Part shown: positions 45,311 to 54,063 of the stretch, piece after piece
Layout: each line of letters starts with the position of its first letter
Position numbering within the stretch: the stretch's first letter is position 1
The notes under the pieces: generated by a model
What the model was told of the DNA's origin: nothing
Databases searched by the model: none
Seen by the model: only the letters and a program-made list of their open reading frames with translations
Assembly (NCBI GenBank): GCA_016718525.1
Contig: JADKDD010000002.1
Location: 372,001 to 436,000 of the forward strand
Reading direction: 5' to 3'
DNA length: 64,000 nt
From: Rhodocyclaceae bacterium
GTDB taxonomy: Bacteria > Pseudomonadota > Gammaproteobacteria > Burkholderiales > Rhodocyclaceae
Made by a program: the position numbers and the translations under genes

Positions 45311-46681
45311 TTATCCATCGCGATGCATGATTGCTTCCAGTAGCTTTTTATGGACACCGCCAAATCCACCGTTACTCATCACCAGTATGTGGTCACCAGC
45401 GCAAGCAGCCGAAACCACAGCAGCCACCAACTCACCTAGTTGATCAAAGCATTTCGCCGTCTCGCCCAGCGGCGCAAGCGTTTCACTTGCATTCCACCCT
45501 AGATTTTCGCCGTAACAAAAGACCAGGTCCGCATCTTTAAGGCTTTCGGGAAGCTGGGCCTTCATGGTCCCGAGCTTCATCGTATTTGATCGCGGCTCCA
45601 GCACTGCCAGGATCCGTGCCTTGCCGACTTTCTGTCGCAAACCTGCGATCGTCAGTCGGATCGCCGTAGGATGGTGCGCAAAATCATCGATCACTGTAAT
45701 GCCGCGAACGACGCCACGAACTTCCATGCGCCGCTTGATTCCGGCAAACGACTCTAACGCCTTGATTCCGACCGGCAAGGGAACGCCGACGTGACGTGCC
45801 GCAATGAGCGCAGCCACCGCGTTTGCGCGATTGTGATCACCGCTCAAGGCAAACTTGCCGACCGCTCCTGCTATCTCGCCATTCAAACTCACCTCAAAGC
45901 CGCCCGACAGCGACACGTTTCGAGTGCACCATCCTTTTTCTGCGTCAGCCGTGATCCCAAAAACTTCAATCGGTGTCCAGCACCCGCGCGCCAACACACG
46001 CGCCAAATTGCCATCAGAACCGTTTGACACGATCAGGCCATTTGAAGGCAAAGTTCGCACTAAATGATGAAATTGGGTCTCGATAGCAGCAAGATCGGCG
46101 AAGATATCAGCATGATCAAATTCTAAATTATTCAGAATCACTGTTCGAGGATGGTAATGAATGAACTTTGATCGCTTGTCACAAAAGGCGGTGTCGTACT
46201 CGTCGGCTTCAATCACAAAAAAAGCTGAATCTGTCAGGCGCGCCGAAATATTCAGGCCTTGCGGAACACCGCCGATCAGAAATGATGGACTCAAACCCGC
46301 TTCCTCAAGGATCCAGGTCAGCAACGACGTCGTGGTTGTTTTGCCGTGAGTACCTGCGACGGCGAGCACCCAGCGACCCTGCAATATATTGTCGGCCAGC
46401 CATTGCGGTCCGGAAACATAGGGCAAATTTTGCGCAAGAATCGCCTCAAGCAAGGGATTGCCCCGCGATATTGCATTGCCAACGACAAACAAGTCAGGTG
46501 CCAACCCGATCTGCGCAGCGTCATAACCCGAGATCAATTCAATCCCTTGCGCCTCAAGCTGAGCGCTCATTGGCGGATATACATTGGCGTCGCAACCAGT
46601 AACGCGATGCCCGGCGTTCCTTGCCAAGACGGCGATTCCACCCATAAAGGTACCGCAAATGCCAAGGATGTGAATATGCAT
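45311..46681 (-). CDS. mpl: Murein peptide ligase Mpl
   Basis: 456 residues. It joins recycled L-Ala-gamma-D-Glu-meso-DAP tripeptide to UDP-MurNAc. Mur ligase ATP site G-T-H-G-K-T-T-T-T-S-L, central-domain E-A-D-E-Y-D-T-A-F and D-D-F-A-H-H-P are clear. The N-terminus M-H-I-H-I-L-G-I-C-G-T-F-M-G-G is Mpl-specific rather than MurC. Cytoplasmic. Confidence 0.95.
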   Translation of the reverse strand: MHIHILGICGTFMGGIAVLARNAGHRVTGCDANVYPPMSAQLEAQGIELISGYDAAQIGLAPDLFVVGNAISRGNPLLEAILAQNLPYVSGPQWLADNILQGRWVLAVAGTHGKTTTTSLLTWILEEAGLSPSFLIGGVPQGLNISARLTDSAFFVIEADEYDTAFCDKRSKFIHYHPRTVILNNLEFDHADIFADLAAIETQFHHLVRTLPSNGLIVSNGSDGNLARVLARGCWTPIEVFGITADAEKGWCTRNVSLSGGFEVSLNGEIAGAVGKFALSGDHNRANAVAALIAARHVGVPLPVGIKALESFAGIKRRMEVRGVVRGITVIDDFAHHPTAIRLTIAGLRQKVGKARILAVLEPRSNTMKLGTMKAQLPESLKDADLVFCYGENLGWNASETLAPLGETAKCFDQLGELVAAVVSAACAGDHILVMSNGGFGGVHKKLLEAIMHRDG

Positions 46682-46812
46682 ACAGCGCTTTTGATGGAAT
46701 AATGTGGTCGATTCTACCTGTCAGACAACGTGGCTGAATCGTCACGATTCGCGTCCATATGAATCAAAATCTTTTGCGGTTCATCGCGGATTGACCACCT
46801 TTGGTGACCCCC

Positions 46813-47418
46813 ATGCCTCGCCACAAACCATCTGCTTCCTCCCCTGCTCAATTGCGCCGCACAATTGCGAGCGCCGCAGCCCGCCTGATGGCCGAGGGCG
46901 GAATCAGCGATTACGGAAGCGCGAAAAGGAAAGCCGCCCGGCAACTGGGTTCGACTGAAGGTGACGCTTTACCGAGCAATAGCGAAGTCGAAACGGAGTT
47001 ACGTGCCTATCAAGCAATCTTTCAGGACGACGAGCAGCATGGTCGCATACGCGAGCTACGTGAAACCGCGCTTGAGGTGATGGCCCTGTTGGTTGACTTT
47101 CGACCGTGCTTAACCGGCGCTGTGCTCGATGGTACCGCCAGTCGTTACGCACCAATTCAGATCGACCTGTTTGCTGACAGCAGCAAAGATGTGGAAATTT
47201 TTCTCCTGTCTCAAGGAGTTTCTTACTCTAGTGACGAGATTCGACGGCAAACCCCGCTGTCCGCCGAAACCCGCCTGCACCTTGATTGGGATGCGGATAG
47301 TGTCGAGCTAATGATTTATCCTCCGGCGGCGGAGCGCGTTTTACCCCGTGATTCCCGCGCGCGTATGCCGGCAGTGCAAGTTTTGCTCACTCAAACGACG
47401 GACGCGGTCCCGGAATGA
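46813..47418 (+). CDS. Conserved hypothetical protein (nucleotidyltransferase-like)
   Basis: 201 residues from the ATG at 46813; TTG and GTG codons a few bases upstream are possible starts. No signal peptide or membrane helix. The C-terminal part has a pattern of I-Q-I-D-L-F-A-D-S-S-K-D-V-E-I-F-L that recalls small nucleotidyltransferase-fold proteins, but no complete active site is apparent to me. Encoded divergently from mpl and overlapping tlpA by four bases. Function unknown. Confidence 0.7.
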   Translation: MPRHKPSASSPAQLRRTIASAAARLMAEGGISDYGSAKRKAARQLGSTEGDALPSNSEVETELRAYQAIFQDDEQHGRIRELRETALEVMALLVDFRPCLTGAVLDGTASRYAPIQIDLFADSSKDVEIFLLSQGVSYSSDEIRRQTPLSAETRLHLDWDADSVELMIYPPAAERVLPRDSRARMPAVQVLLTQTTDAVPE

Positions 47419-47993
47419 AAGCATCTGTTGTCCTTTCAGCGATCGTTGCCGCCGCACTTTTTGCGGTCGCGGGCGCGAGTTATTTGGTTACTCGCTCTTT
47501 GGACGACAATCCTGTCCAGCCCAATCCCGCCGCGCTGACGACGCCATCACAGCAAGAGGCCGTCGCACTGACTTCGCTATCTTTGCCCGACACTCAAGGC
47601 AACATGCAGGCCTTAAGCCAATGGCGAGGAAAAATTCTGGTGGTGAATTTTTGGGCCACCTGGTGCCCTCCCTGCCGCGAGGAAATGCCCGGGTTTTCGC
47701 GGCTCTCAACAAAATACGCAGCGAACGGTGTGCAATTTGTTGGTATTTCCATCGATACACTCAACAACGTCCGTGATTTTGAGAAAACTACTCCAGTCAG
47801 CTATCCTCTCTTGATCGGGTCGATGGATACGATTCAGAACACGGTCCCGATTGGCAATTCAGCGCAAGCCTTGCCGTTCACGGCTATTTTCGACCAAAAA
47901 GGAAAGCTGCACTCAGTAAAACTAGGGCGCCTGTCCGAGTCCGAGCTGGAACATCGTTTGGACGAGCTGGTTTCTAAAGAGAAGGGGCAATAG
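47415..47993 (+). CDS. TlpA-like membrane-anchored thioredoxin
   Basis: 192 residues. N-terminal anchor (about 5-26), then a thioredoxin-like domain with W-A-T-W-C-P-P-C (Cys84, Cys87), L-P-F-T-A-I-F as the cis-proline region, and the central insert of the TlpA/ResA class. It reduces disulfides in the periplasm; cytochrome oxidase CuA or cytochrome c maturation are the known targets of relatives. Confidence 0.9.
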   Translation: MKASVVLSAIVAAALFAVAGASYLVTRSLDDNPVQPNPAALTTPSQQEAVALTSLSLPDTQGNMQALSQWRGKILVVNFWATWCPPCREEMPGFSRLSTKYAANGVQFVGISIDTLNNVRDFEKTTPVSYPLLIGSMDTIQNTVPIGNSAQALPFTAIFDQKGKLHSVKLGRLSESELEHRLDELVSKEKGQ

Positions 47994-48030
47994 TGGACAA
48001 GTTGACCTCATTTGCGGCAAACTCACTGCC

Positions 48031-48555
48031 ATGAACAAGCAAACTAGTCGCAACAAGACAAGCAAGCGACCATCGGAGCAAACCCGAAAGGCGGGCTTCC
48101 GCACAAGTGGTTGCGGAATTTTGGTGCTTCACGGGCCAAATCTCAATCTGCTCGGATCAAGGGAACCGGAAATTTATGGCACTGCAACGCTCGCCGATAT
48201 TCACGCCATCATGGAGGCTCGAGCTAAAGTCGCCGGCAGGCAACTGGAGAGCTTTCAGAGCAATCATGAAGGCGACTTGGTCGACCGTATCCAAAGTGCA
48301 CGGGAAACCGGTGTTGATTTCATCATCATTAACGCTGCTGCCTACACCCATACCAGTGTCGCTTTAAGGGATGCGTTGGCAGCTGTAAAAATTCCATTTA
48401 TTGAAGTTCACCTGTCAAACATTCATTCGCGTGAGTCGTTTCGCCATCATTCCTTTCTGTCTGAACTGGCGGTTGGCGTAATTGTTGGTCTGGGCGCTCA
48501 GGGATATGAGCTTGCCTTGGAAGCTGCCCTGACACGATTAGGGTCATCCGCGTAA
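48031..48555 (+). CDS. aroQ: 3-dehydroquinate dehydratase, type II
   Basis: 174 residues. Third step of the shikimate pathway. Landmarks: I-L-V-L-H-G-P-N-L-N-L-L-G-S-R-E (catalytic Arg), I-Y-G (Tyr), N-A-A-A-Y-T-H-T-S (Asn/His), and H-L-S-N-I-H-S-R-E. A basic N-terminal extension of about 28 residues (N-K-Q-T-S-R-N-K-T-S-K-R) precedes the enzyme; the true start may be later, but no better ATG exists before the fold. accB follows after about 100 bases. Confidence 0.93.
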   Translation: MNKQTSRNKTSKRPSEQTRKAGFRTSGCGILVLHGPNLNLLGSREPEIYGTATLADIHAIMEARAKVAGRQLESFQSNHEGDLVDRIQSARETGVDFIIINAAAYTHTSVALRDALAAVKIPFIEVHLSNIHSRESFRHHSFLSELAVGVIVGLGAQGYELALEAALTRLGSSA

Positions 48556-48575
48556 CGCGTGCAGTGTCCCTCAAT

Positions 48576-48601
48576 GCGTATGGTGCCCGGGCACCATACG
48601 C
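48576..48601. promoter_or_regulatory. Perfect 26-bp palindrome in the accB leader
   Basis: GCGTATGGTGCCC is followed directly by its exact inverse complement, with no spacer. It lies 20 bases after the aroQ stop and 50 before the accB start. There is no T-run, so it is not a standard terminator. It could be an operator for a dimeric repressor or an RNA hairpin controlling accBC (inference). Confidence 0.6.
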
Positions 48602-48651
48602 TGTTGAACCACAAAAAGGCTGCGGCCAAAACCATATTCGAGGAGCCTCCA

Positions 48652-49122
48652 ATGGACTTAAGAAAACTTAAAACGCTAATTGATCTGGTACAGAATTCCG
48701 GTATATCGGAATTGGAAATTAGCGAAGGCGAGGAGAAAATTCGTATCGCCAAATACGCAGCGAACAGTGCGGCCAATACCTATGTCAATGTCCCGGTTCA
48801 AACAAATGCCGCCGTGCCGGCAAACATTGGCGACGGCGTGCCATCAGCACCAACTGCCACGCCGGTAGCGATTGCCAGTGAACCAGAAGGTCATATTGTG
48901 AAGTCGCCAATGGTGGGTACTTTCTATCGCGCTGGCAGTCCCGGTGCCCCGGCGTTCGTCGAGGTCGGTCAGGCGGTCAAGGAAGGCGATCGCCTGTGCA
49001 TCATTGAGGCGATGAAGCTGATGAACGAGATTGAAGCAGATGCTGCCGGAACGATAAAGGCAATCCTGGTTGAGAATGGCCAGCCGCTGGAATTCGGCCA
49101 GCCAATGTTTGTGATCGGCTAA
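48652..49122 (+). CDS. accB: Acetyl-CoA carboxylase biotin carboxyl carrier protein
   Basis: 156 residues from the ATG at 48652, preceded by GAGGAG. The C-terminal biotinyl domain carries E-A-M-K-L-M-N-E with biotin-acceptor Lys122. The N-terminal segment (M-D-L-R-K-L-K-T-L-I-D-L-V) is typical. Between them is a Pro/Ala-rich linker (about 45-78); a dispersed-repeat copy encodes its residues 61-68 (D-G-V-P-S-A-P-T). First step of fatty acid synthesis, with accC following by 5 bases. Confidence 0.96.
   Translation: MDLRKLKTLIDLVQNSGISELEISEGEEKIRIAKYAANSAANTYVNVPVQTNAAVPANIGDGVPSAPTATPVAIASEPEGHIVKSPMVGTFYRAGSPGAPAFVEVGQAVKEGDRLCIIEAMKLMNEIEADAAGTIKAILVENGQPLEFGQPMFVIG
48833..48856 (-). repeat. 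Dispersed 24-bp repeat, copy 8 (in the accB linker)
   Basis: 22 of 24 consensus bases, antisense to accB, read G-V-P-S-A-P-T. CGGCGTG (48834-48840) and CACGCCG (48858-48864) form a perfect 7-bp inverted repeat around the core, the best such arms of the 12 copies. Confidence 0.8.
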
Positions 49123-49127
49123 CCAAC

Positions 49128-50489
49128 ATGATAGGCAAGGTACTTATCGCCAATCGTGGCGAAATCGCGTTACGAATTTTGCGCGCTTGCCGCGAGATGG
49201 GAATACGCACCGTCGCTGTTCATTCGGAAGCTGACACCGAAGCAAAATATGTGAAGTTGGCTGACGAATCGGTCTGCATCGGTCCGGCAGCCTCCGGACT
49301 TAGTTACCTGAATATTCCGGCAATTATTTCTGCAGCAGAAGTTACTGATGCTGAGGCAATTCACCCCGGCTATGGCTTTTTGTCGGAGAACGCAGATTTC
49401 GCCGAACGCGTCGAACGCTCCGGATTCATTTTTATCGGGCCACGCCCGGAAACAATCCGCTTGATGGGTGATAAGGTATCCGCTAAAGCTGCGATGCGGG
49501 CGGCTCAAGTTCCTTGTGTTCCGGGCTCGGAAGGCGCATTGCCGGAAGACCCCAAGGAGATTGTTAAGCTCGCCAGGGCGGTAGGCTATCCGGTAATTAT
49601 CAAGGCAGCCGGCGGCGGTGGCGGCCGTGGCATGCGAGTCGTGCATACGGAAGCGGCGCTGATCAATGCGGTGGCCATGACGCGCGCCGAGGCTGGTGCT
49701 GCGTTCAACAACCCGACGGTATACTTGGAAAAGTATTTGGTGACGCCGCGCCATATTGAAATTCAAGTCTTGGCCGACGCTCATAGCAACGCTATCTGGT
49801 TGGGTGAGCGAGATTGCTCGATGCAACGGCGACATCAAAAGGTTCTTGAGGAATCTCCTGCGCCTGGAATTCCGCGACGATACATCAGTCGCGTGGGTGA
49901 TCGTTGTGCGGAAGCGTGTCGGCGCATCAACTACCGGGGCGCCGGAACATTCGAGTTTCTTTACGAAAACAACGAGTTCTATTTTATTGAGATGAACACC
50001 CGCGTTCAGGTTGAGCATCCGGTGACTGAAGAGACCAGCGGGATAGATATTGTCCAGGCTCAGATTCGAATTGCCAATGGCGAAAAGCTCTGGTTGAAAC
50101 AACGGGAAATCGAAACACGCGGGCATTCCATTGAGTGTCGCATCAATGCAGAAGACCCGTTCAAGTTCACGCCTTCGCCGGGCAAAATTACCAATTGGCA
50201 TCCTCCCGGCGGGCCAGGGATTCGGGTCGACTCGCACGCCTATTCCGGCTATACGGTGCCGCAATATTACGACTCGATGATCGGAAAAGTGATTGCCAGC
50301 GGTGATACTCGCGAGCAAGCCATAAGGCGTATGCGAATTGCGCTTTCTGAAATGATGGTGGACGGGATAAAGACCAATATTCCATTGCATCAGGATTTGC
50401 TGCTTGATGAACGTTTCATTCAAGGTGGAACCAGCATCCATTATTTGGAAGAAAAACTCGCTCACCGCGAAGAAGTGCGTCGCAAGTAA
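49128..50489 (+). CDS. accC: Acetyl-CoA carboxylase biotin carboxylase subunit
   Basis: 453 residues. It carboxylates biotin on AccB using ATP and bicarbonate. N-terminal K-V-L-I-A-N-R-G-E-I-A-L-R-I, ATP-grasp glycine loop G-G-G-G-G-R-G-M-R, and active-site E-M-N-T-R-V-Q-V-E-H are present. Immediately after accB and 14 bases before prmA, the common proteobacterial order. Confidence 0.98.
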   Translation: MIGKVLIANRGEIALRILRACREMGIRTVAVHSEADTEAKYVKLADESVCIGPAASGLSYLNIPAIISAAEVTDAEAIHPGYGFLSENADFAERVERSGFIFIGPRPETIRLMGDKVSAKAAMRAAQVPCVPGSEGALPEDPKEIVKLARAVGYPVIIKAAGGGGGRGMRVVHTEAALINAVAMTRAEAGAAFNNPTVYLEKYLVTPRHIEIQVLADAHSNAIWLGERDCSMQRRHQKVLEESPAPGIPRRYISRVGDRCAEACRRINYRGAGTFEFLYENNEFYFIEMNTRVQVEHPVTEETSGIDIVQAQIRIANGEKLWLKQREIETRGHSIECRINAEDPFKFTPSPGKITNWHPPGGPGIRVDSHAYSGYTVPQYYDSMIGKVIASGDTREQAIRRMRIALSEMMVDGIKTNIPLHQDLLLDERFIQGGTSIHYLEEKLAHREEVRRK

Positions 50490-50503
50490 GGGACCCGCGG
50501 GCA

Positions 50504-51394
50504 ATGTGGGTCGAGGTAACAATGGAAACTGAAGCACTTCGCGCCGACGCATTGGCCGATGCGTGGTTGGCCTGTGGTGCAATCTCCGCCAGTGTTGAAG
50601 ATGCCCATGCTGGGACTGACCTGGAAACGCCTCAGTTCGGGGAGCCGGACGGTACTGGGGACGCACTGCCAACACCGATGTGGGAGCGAAGTCGAGTCGT
50701 TGCATTATTCGAACCGGCAGTGGATCTGTGCCAACGGGTTTCTCTGGCGGCCGGCTTAAACGACTCGACGGGGATTACGTTTACCGACGTCGCCGAACAG
50801 GACTGGGTACGCTTGACCCAATCTCAATTCGATCCTATCTGCATTAATGAAAACCTCTGGATCGTTCCATCGTGGCACCTTGCGCCCGCCCCAAATGCCA
50901 TCAACTTGGTGCTGGACCCGGGGCTTGCCTTTGGTACCGGCTCGCATCCGACGACTTTTTTATGTCTTGACTGGTTGACGCGTCTCGATTGCCGTGGTCT
51001 GAGCGTCCTCGACTACGGTTGCGGCTCAGGCATTCTCGCCATCGCCGCAGCACGCTTGGGTGCGCAAACGGTCCTCGGGGTCGACATCGATTCCAACGCT
51101 TTGATTGCCGCCAAGACCAATGCAGCCAACAACAACGTCAAGCTCGAGCTTCGTCATTCTGCACAAGCGCTAACCGAGACGTTTGATGTTGTGCTCGCCA
51201 ATATTCTGACAAATCCGCTATGCGTGTTGGCGCCACTGTTGGTGCAACGGGTGGCAGTCGGCGGACGAATTGCGTTGTCTGGTGTACTGCTGTCCCAGGC
51301 TGAGCAGGTGATTGAGGCCTATTCTCCCTATATATCGCTGTCCATAGGAGCCGATCGCGATGGATGGGTCCGGCTTGAAGGCAAACGATGCTGA
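50504..51394 (+). CDS. prmA: Ribosomal protein L11 methyltransferase
   Basis: 296 residues. It trimethylates L11. N-terminal substrate-binding domain, then a SAM domain with G-L-A-F-G-T-G-S-H-P-T-T, V-L-D-Y-G-C-G-S-G-I-L and the catalytic-type A-N-I-L-T-N-P-L. Overlaps the next gene by 7 bases. Co-transcribed with accBC by position. Confidence 0.95.
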   Translation: MWVEVTMETEALRADALADAWLACGAISASVEDAHAGTDLETPQFGEPDGTGDALPTPMWERSRVVALFEPAVDLCQRVSLAAGLNDSTGITFTDVAEQDWVRLTQSQFDPICINENLWIVPSWHLAPAPNAINLVLDPGLAFGTGSHPTTFLCLDWLTRLDCRGLSVLDYGCGSGILAIAAARLGAQTVLGVDIDSNALIAAKTNAANNNVKLELRHSAQALTETFDVVLANILTNPLCVLAPLLVQRVAVGGRIALSGVLLSQAEQVIEAYSPYISLSIGADRDGWVRLEGKRC

Positions 51395-52254
51395 CACGCT
51401 GTCCTTCCTGCCAAACCACCTTCCGCGTAACGACCGAGCAACTCAAGGTTCGACTGGGCAAAGTGCGCTGCGGTTCATGCCAACAAGTATTTAATGCGCT
51501 CGAAGCGTTGGTCGATGCGTTGCCGGATGCAGCAGCGAACAATCTACCTGCCGAAAGCAACGGGACCGCTTCCTCGCGAGCAATTGAACAAAGCGGCGCC
51601 GAGCGAGGTTTCCACAGCCTGTTAAGCAAGGAGGACGTGCCGGACACCGTTCCAGTAGAGTCCGCCCCCCAGATCGATGCGGCCAGTATTGACGCACTTA
51701 AGGATTATCTGGGTACGCTTGGTGCCGCTGCAGACGAACATGAACTTTCACCTTCGCCTGTGAAAGTGATCATTTCCAGACGCTGGCCGTGGGTCGCCGC
51801 AAGTTTTCTCGCCATCGTCGTATTGTTTTTGCAGATTGCCACCTACTACAGGGTCGAGTTTGCGGTTCTGGTGCCGGAAGCGCGGCCGTCGCTGGATCTC
51901 CTTTGCGAAATATCGGGCTGCACGGTCGACTTGCCAAGCAAGATTGAACTCTTGAGTATCGAAGCATCTGATTTGCACCCGATTGACCCCGCCATACCGA
52001 CCCATTTGGAGTTCACCGCAACATTGCGCAACCGTGCTCCATTTGCACAAAGCTGGCCTCACATGGAACTAACACTCACTGATACGGCAGATAGCGCCGT
52101 TGCACGCCGTGTGATCCCGCCCGCCGATTATTTGCCCAAAGGACGCGATGTGGCAAGTGGTTTTTCCAACCAAAGCGATAGCGTCATCAGTTTTCACCTG
52201 ACTACTGACGGACTTCCTGCCAGTGGTTATCGCGTATACCTCTTTTACCCATAA
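51388..52254 (+). CDS. MJ0042-type zinc-ribbon protein, DUF3426
   Basis: 288 residues. The N-terminal zinc ribbon has two Cys pairs (Cys5/Cys8 and Cys28/Cys31: C-P-S-C and C-G-S-C). A variable acidic linker follows, then one membrane helix (about 132-152) and a C-terminal DUF3426 domain outside the membrane. It follows prmA in most betaproteobacteria; the function is not known to me. Confidence 0.9.
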   Translation: MLTRCPSCQTTFRVTTEQLKVRLGKVRCGSCQQVFNALEALVDALPDAAANNLPAESNGTASSRAIEQSGAERGFHSLLSKEDVPDTVPVESAPQIDAASIDALKDYLGTLGAAADEHELSPSPVKVIISRRWPWVAASFLAIVVLFLQIATYYRVEFAVLVPEARPSLDLLCEISGCTVDLPSKIELLSIEASDLHPIDPAIPTHLEFTATLRNRAPFAQSWPHMELTLTDTADSAVARRVIPPADYLPKGRDVASGFSNQSDSVISFHLTTDGLPASGYRVYLFYP

Positions 52255-52258
52255 AAAA

Positions 52259-53194
52259 ATGAACACACTCATCTGCGGATCGATTGCCTACGACACCATC
52301 ATGGTATTCAATGACCGCTTCAAGAATCACTTGCTGCCTGATCAACTGCACATTCTCAACGTATCGTTTCTGGTCCCTGAAATGCGCCGCGAGTTTGGTG
52401 GCTGCGCTGGCAACATTGCCTATAACTTGAAACTGCTTGGAGGCAAGCCGCTGATCATGGCCAGTGTCGGCCAGGACAGCAGTTCATATTTGAAACGGAT
52501 GGATGAACTTGGCTTGCCAACCAGGCATGTCCGCGAGATTCCAAATAGTTTTACCGCGCAAGCGTTCATTACAACTGACCTGGATGACAACCAGATCACG
52601 GCATTCCATCCGGGTGCAATGAATTTTTCGCACCTGAACCATATCGCCGACGCGACTGACGTGGGTCTGGGAATTATCTCGCCGGACGGTCGTGACGGCA
52701 TGTTGCAACATGCCCGCGAATTTCATGCGGCAGGGATCCCTTTCATCTTCGACCCTGGTCAGGGTTTACCCATGTTTGATGGCGCGGATCTCACTACCTT
52801 TCTCGAGCTCGCAGACTACTGCACAGTAAATGACTACGAGGCCAAACTCCTGACCGAGCGGACGGGTAAGTCGCTGGAGGAACTGGCAGGTAATGTTCGC
52901 GCACTTATCGTAACGCTTGGTAGCGAGGGTTCGCACATTTATGCCGACAGCGATCGGATTGTGATTCCCAGCGTCAAACCAACGGCACTTGTTGATCCGA
53001 CCGGATGTGGCGATGCCTACCGCGCCGGCTTGTTATTTGGTATTTCCGCCGGCTGGTCCTGGCGCAAGACCGGGCAGTTGGCGTCCTTACTCGGCTCATT
53101 AAAAATCGCCGAGCGCGGTGGACAGAATCACGCGCCAACACGAGATGACCTCGCCAATAGTTTCAGGGCAGCTTTTGGTGACGCGCTTTGGTAA
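52259..53194 (+). CDS. PfkB-family carbohydrate/nucleoside kinase
   Basis: 311 residues from the ATG at 52259. Ribokinase-like fold: G-G-C-A-G-N-I-A-Y-N near the N-terminus and D-P-T-G-C-G-D-A-Y-R-A-G-L with the catalytic Asp. The C-G-D-A variant of the usual G-A-G-D motif is seen in adenosine-kinase-like members, so adenosine is a possible substrate; the sequence does not settle it. Convergent with apaH. Confidence 0.88.
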   Translation: MNTLICGSIAYDTIMVFNDRFKNHLLPDQLHILNVSFLVPEMRREFGGCAGNIAYNLKLLGGKPLIMASVGQDSSSYLKRMDELGLPTRHVREIPNSFTAQAFITTDLDDNQITAFHPGAMNFSHLNHIADATDVGLGIISPDGRDGMLQHAREFHAAGIPFIFDPGQGLPMFDGADLTTFLELADYCTVNDYEAKLLTERTGKSLEELAGNVRALIVTLGSEGSHIYADSDRIVIPSVKPTALVDPTGCGDAYRAGLLFGISAGWSWRKTGQLASLLGSLKIAERGGQNHAPTRDDLANSFRAAFGDALW

Positions 53195-53221
53195 GTTTGT
53201 GCATCAACGCAAAAAAATGAC

Positions 53222-54058
53222 TTAGTCGCCGCCGCGCGGCGCAGCATGACCGCTGCAGGGCTGACAAAAAATGCGTCGATCATCTAGTCTGACTGCGGTA
53301 AGCGCGCCACCCCATAGGCAGCCGGTGTCTATGGCGAGCACGTTTGGCCGGTCAAGCAACCCAAGGGTTGACCAATGCCCGCAAACAATCCGAGTTCCGG
53401 CACTTGCCCGTATCCCGGCATCAAACCACGGTCGGCAATCTGTCGGGCCAGCGTAGGGTGCAGCCTTATTGCCGGGCGCACGGAGTTCCATCGCCCCCGA
53501 CTGCGTCAGATATCGCATGCGCGTCATGGCATTGACGATCACGCGGAGCCGCTCCCACCCGGATAACTTGTCTGACCACGCGGATGGCTCCGATCCCCAC
53601 ATCTTGGACAGAAATTCAACATAGTCCGGGGCGACCAATGCCGATGACACTTCATCCGAAAGCTGCTTTGCCTGTGCTACCGACCACTCCGGTAACAGGC
53701 CGGCGTGAACCATCGCCCAGTCACCTTCATAGTGAAACAGTGGGCGACTACGCAACCATTTGAGCAATTCATTGCGATCTGGAGCAGCAAGAATTTCGTC
53801 GAAAGTGTCTTCACGATTGGCTTTGCCAAAGCCTTCCGAGCGCATCACCAAATGCAGGTCATGATTACCGAGCACGACCGTTGCCAGTTCACCAAGTGAA
53901 TATACGAAACGTAGTACTTCGAGTGACTTGGGGCCGCGATTGACCAAGTCACCAACGAACCACAAGCGGTCCAGCTTTTTGTCGAAATCGATGTGTTCGA
54001 GCAGAGCGGTCAACTCGTCGAAGCATCCTTGCACGTCGCCAATTGCATATGTGGCCAT
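53222..54058 (-). CDS. apaH: Diadenosine tetraphosphatase ApaH
   Basis: 278 residues. It hydrolyses Ap4A to two ADP. Metallophosphatase motifs in order: G-D-V-Q-G-C-F-D-E, G-D-L-V-N-R-G-P, G-N-H-D-L-H, and G-H-W-S-T-L-G-L near the end. Lies 5 bases downstream of the LPS glycosyltransferase gene on the same strand, so they are likely co-transcribed. Confidence 0.96.
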   Translation of the reverse strand: MATYAIGDVQGCFDELTALLEHIDFDKKLDRLWFVGDLVNRGPKSLEVLRFVYSLGELATVVLGNHDLHLVMRSEGFGKANREDTFDEILAAPDRNELLKWLRSRPLFHYEGDWAMVHAGLLPEWSVAQAKQLSDEVSSALVAPDYVEFLSKMWGSEPSAWSDKLSGWERLRVIVNAMTRMRYLTQSGAMELRAPGNKAAPYAGPTDCRPWFDAGIRASAGTRIVCGHWSTLGLLDRPNVLAIDTGCLWGGALTAVRLDDRRIFCQPCSGHAAPRGGD

Positions 54059-54063
54059 CGAAT

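Noticed and set aside
50902..50920. TTGGTGCTGG in prmA resembling the repeat core
   Set aside because: Encodes the conserved N-L-V-L-D-P-G-L-A-F-G-T-G region of PrmA; flanks do not match the repeat.
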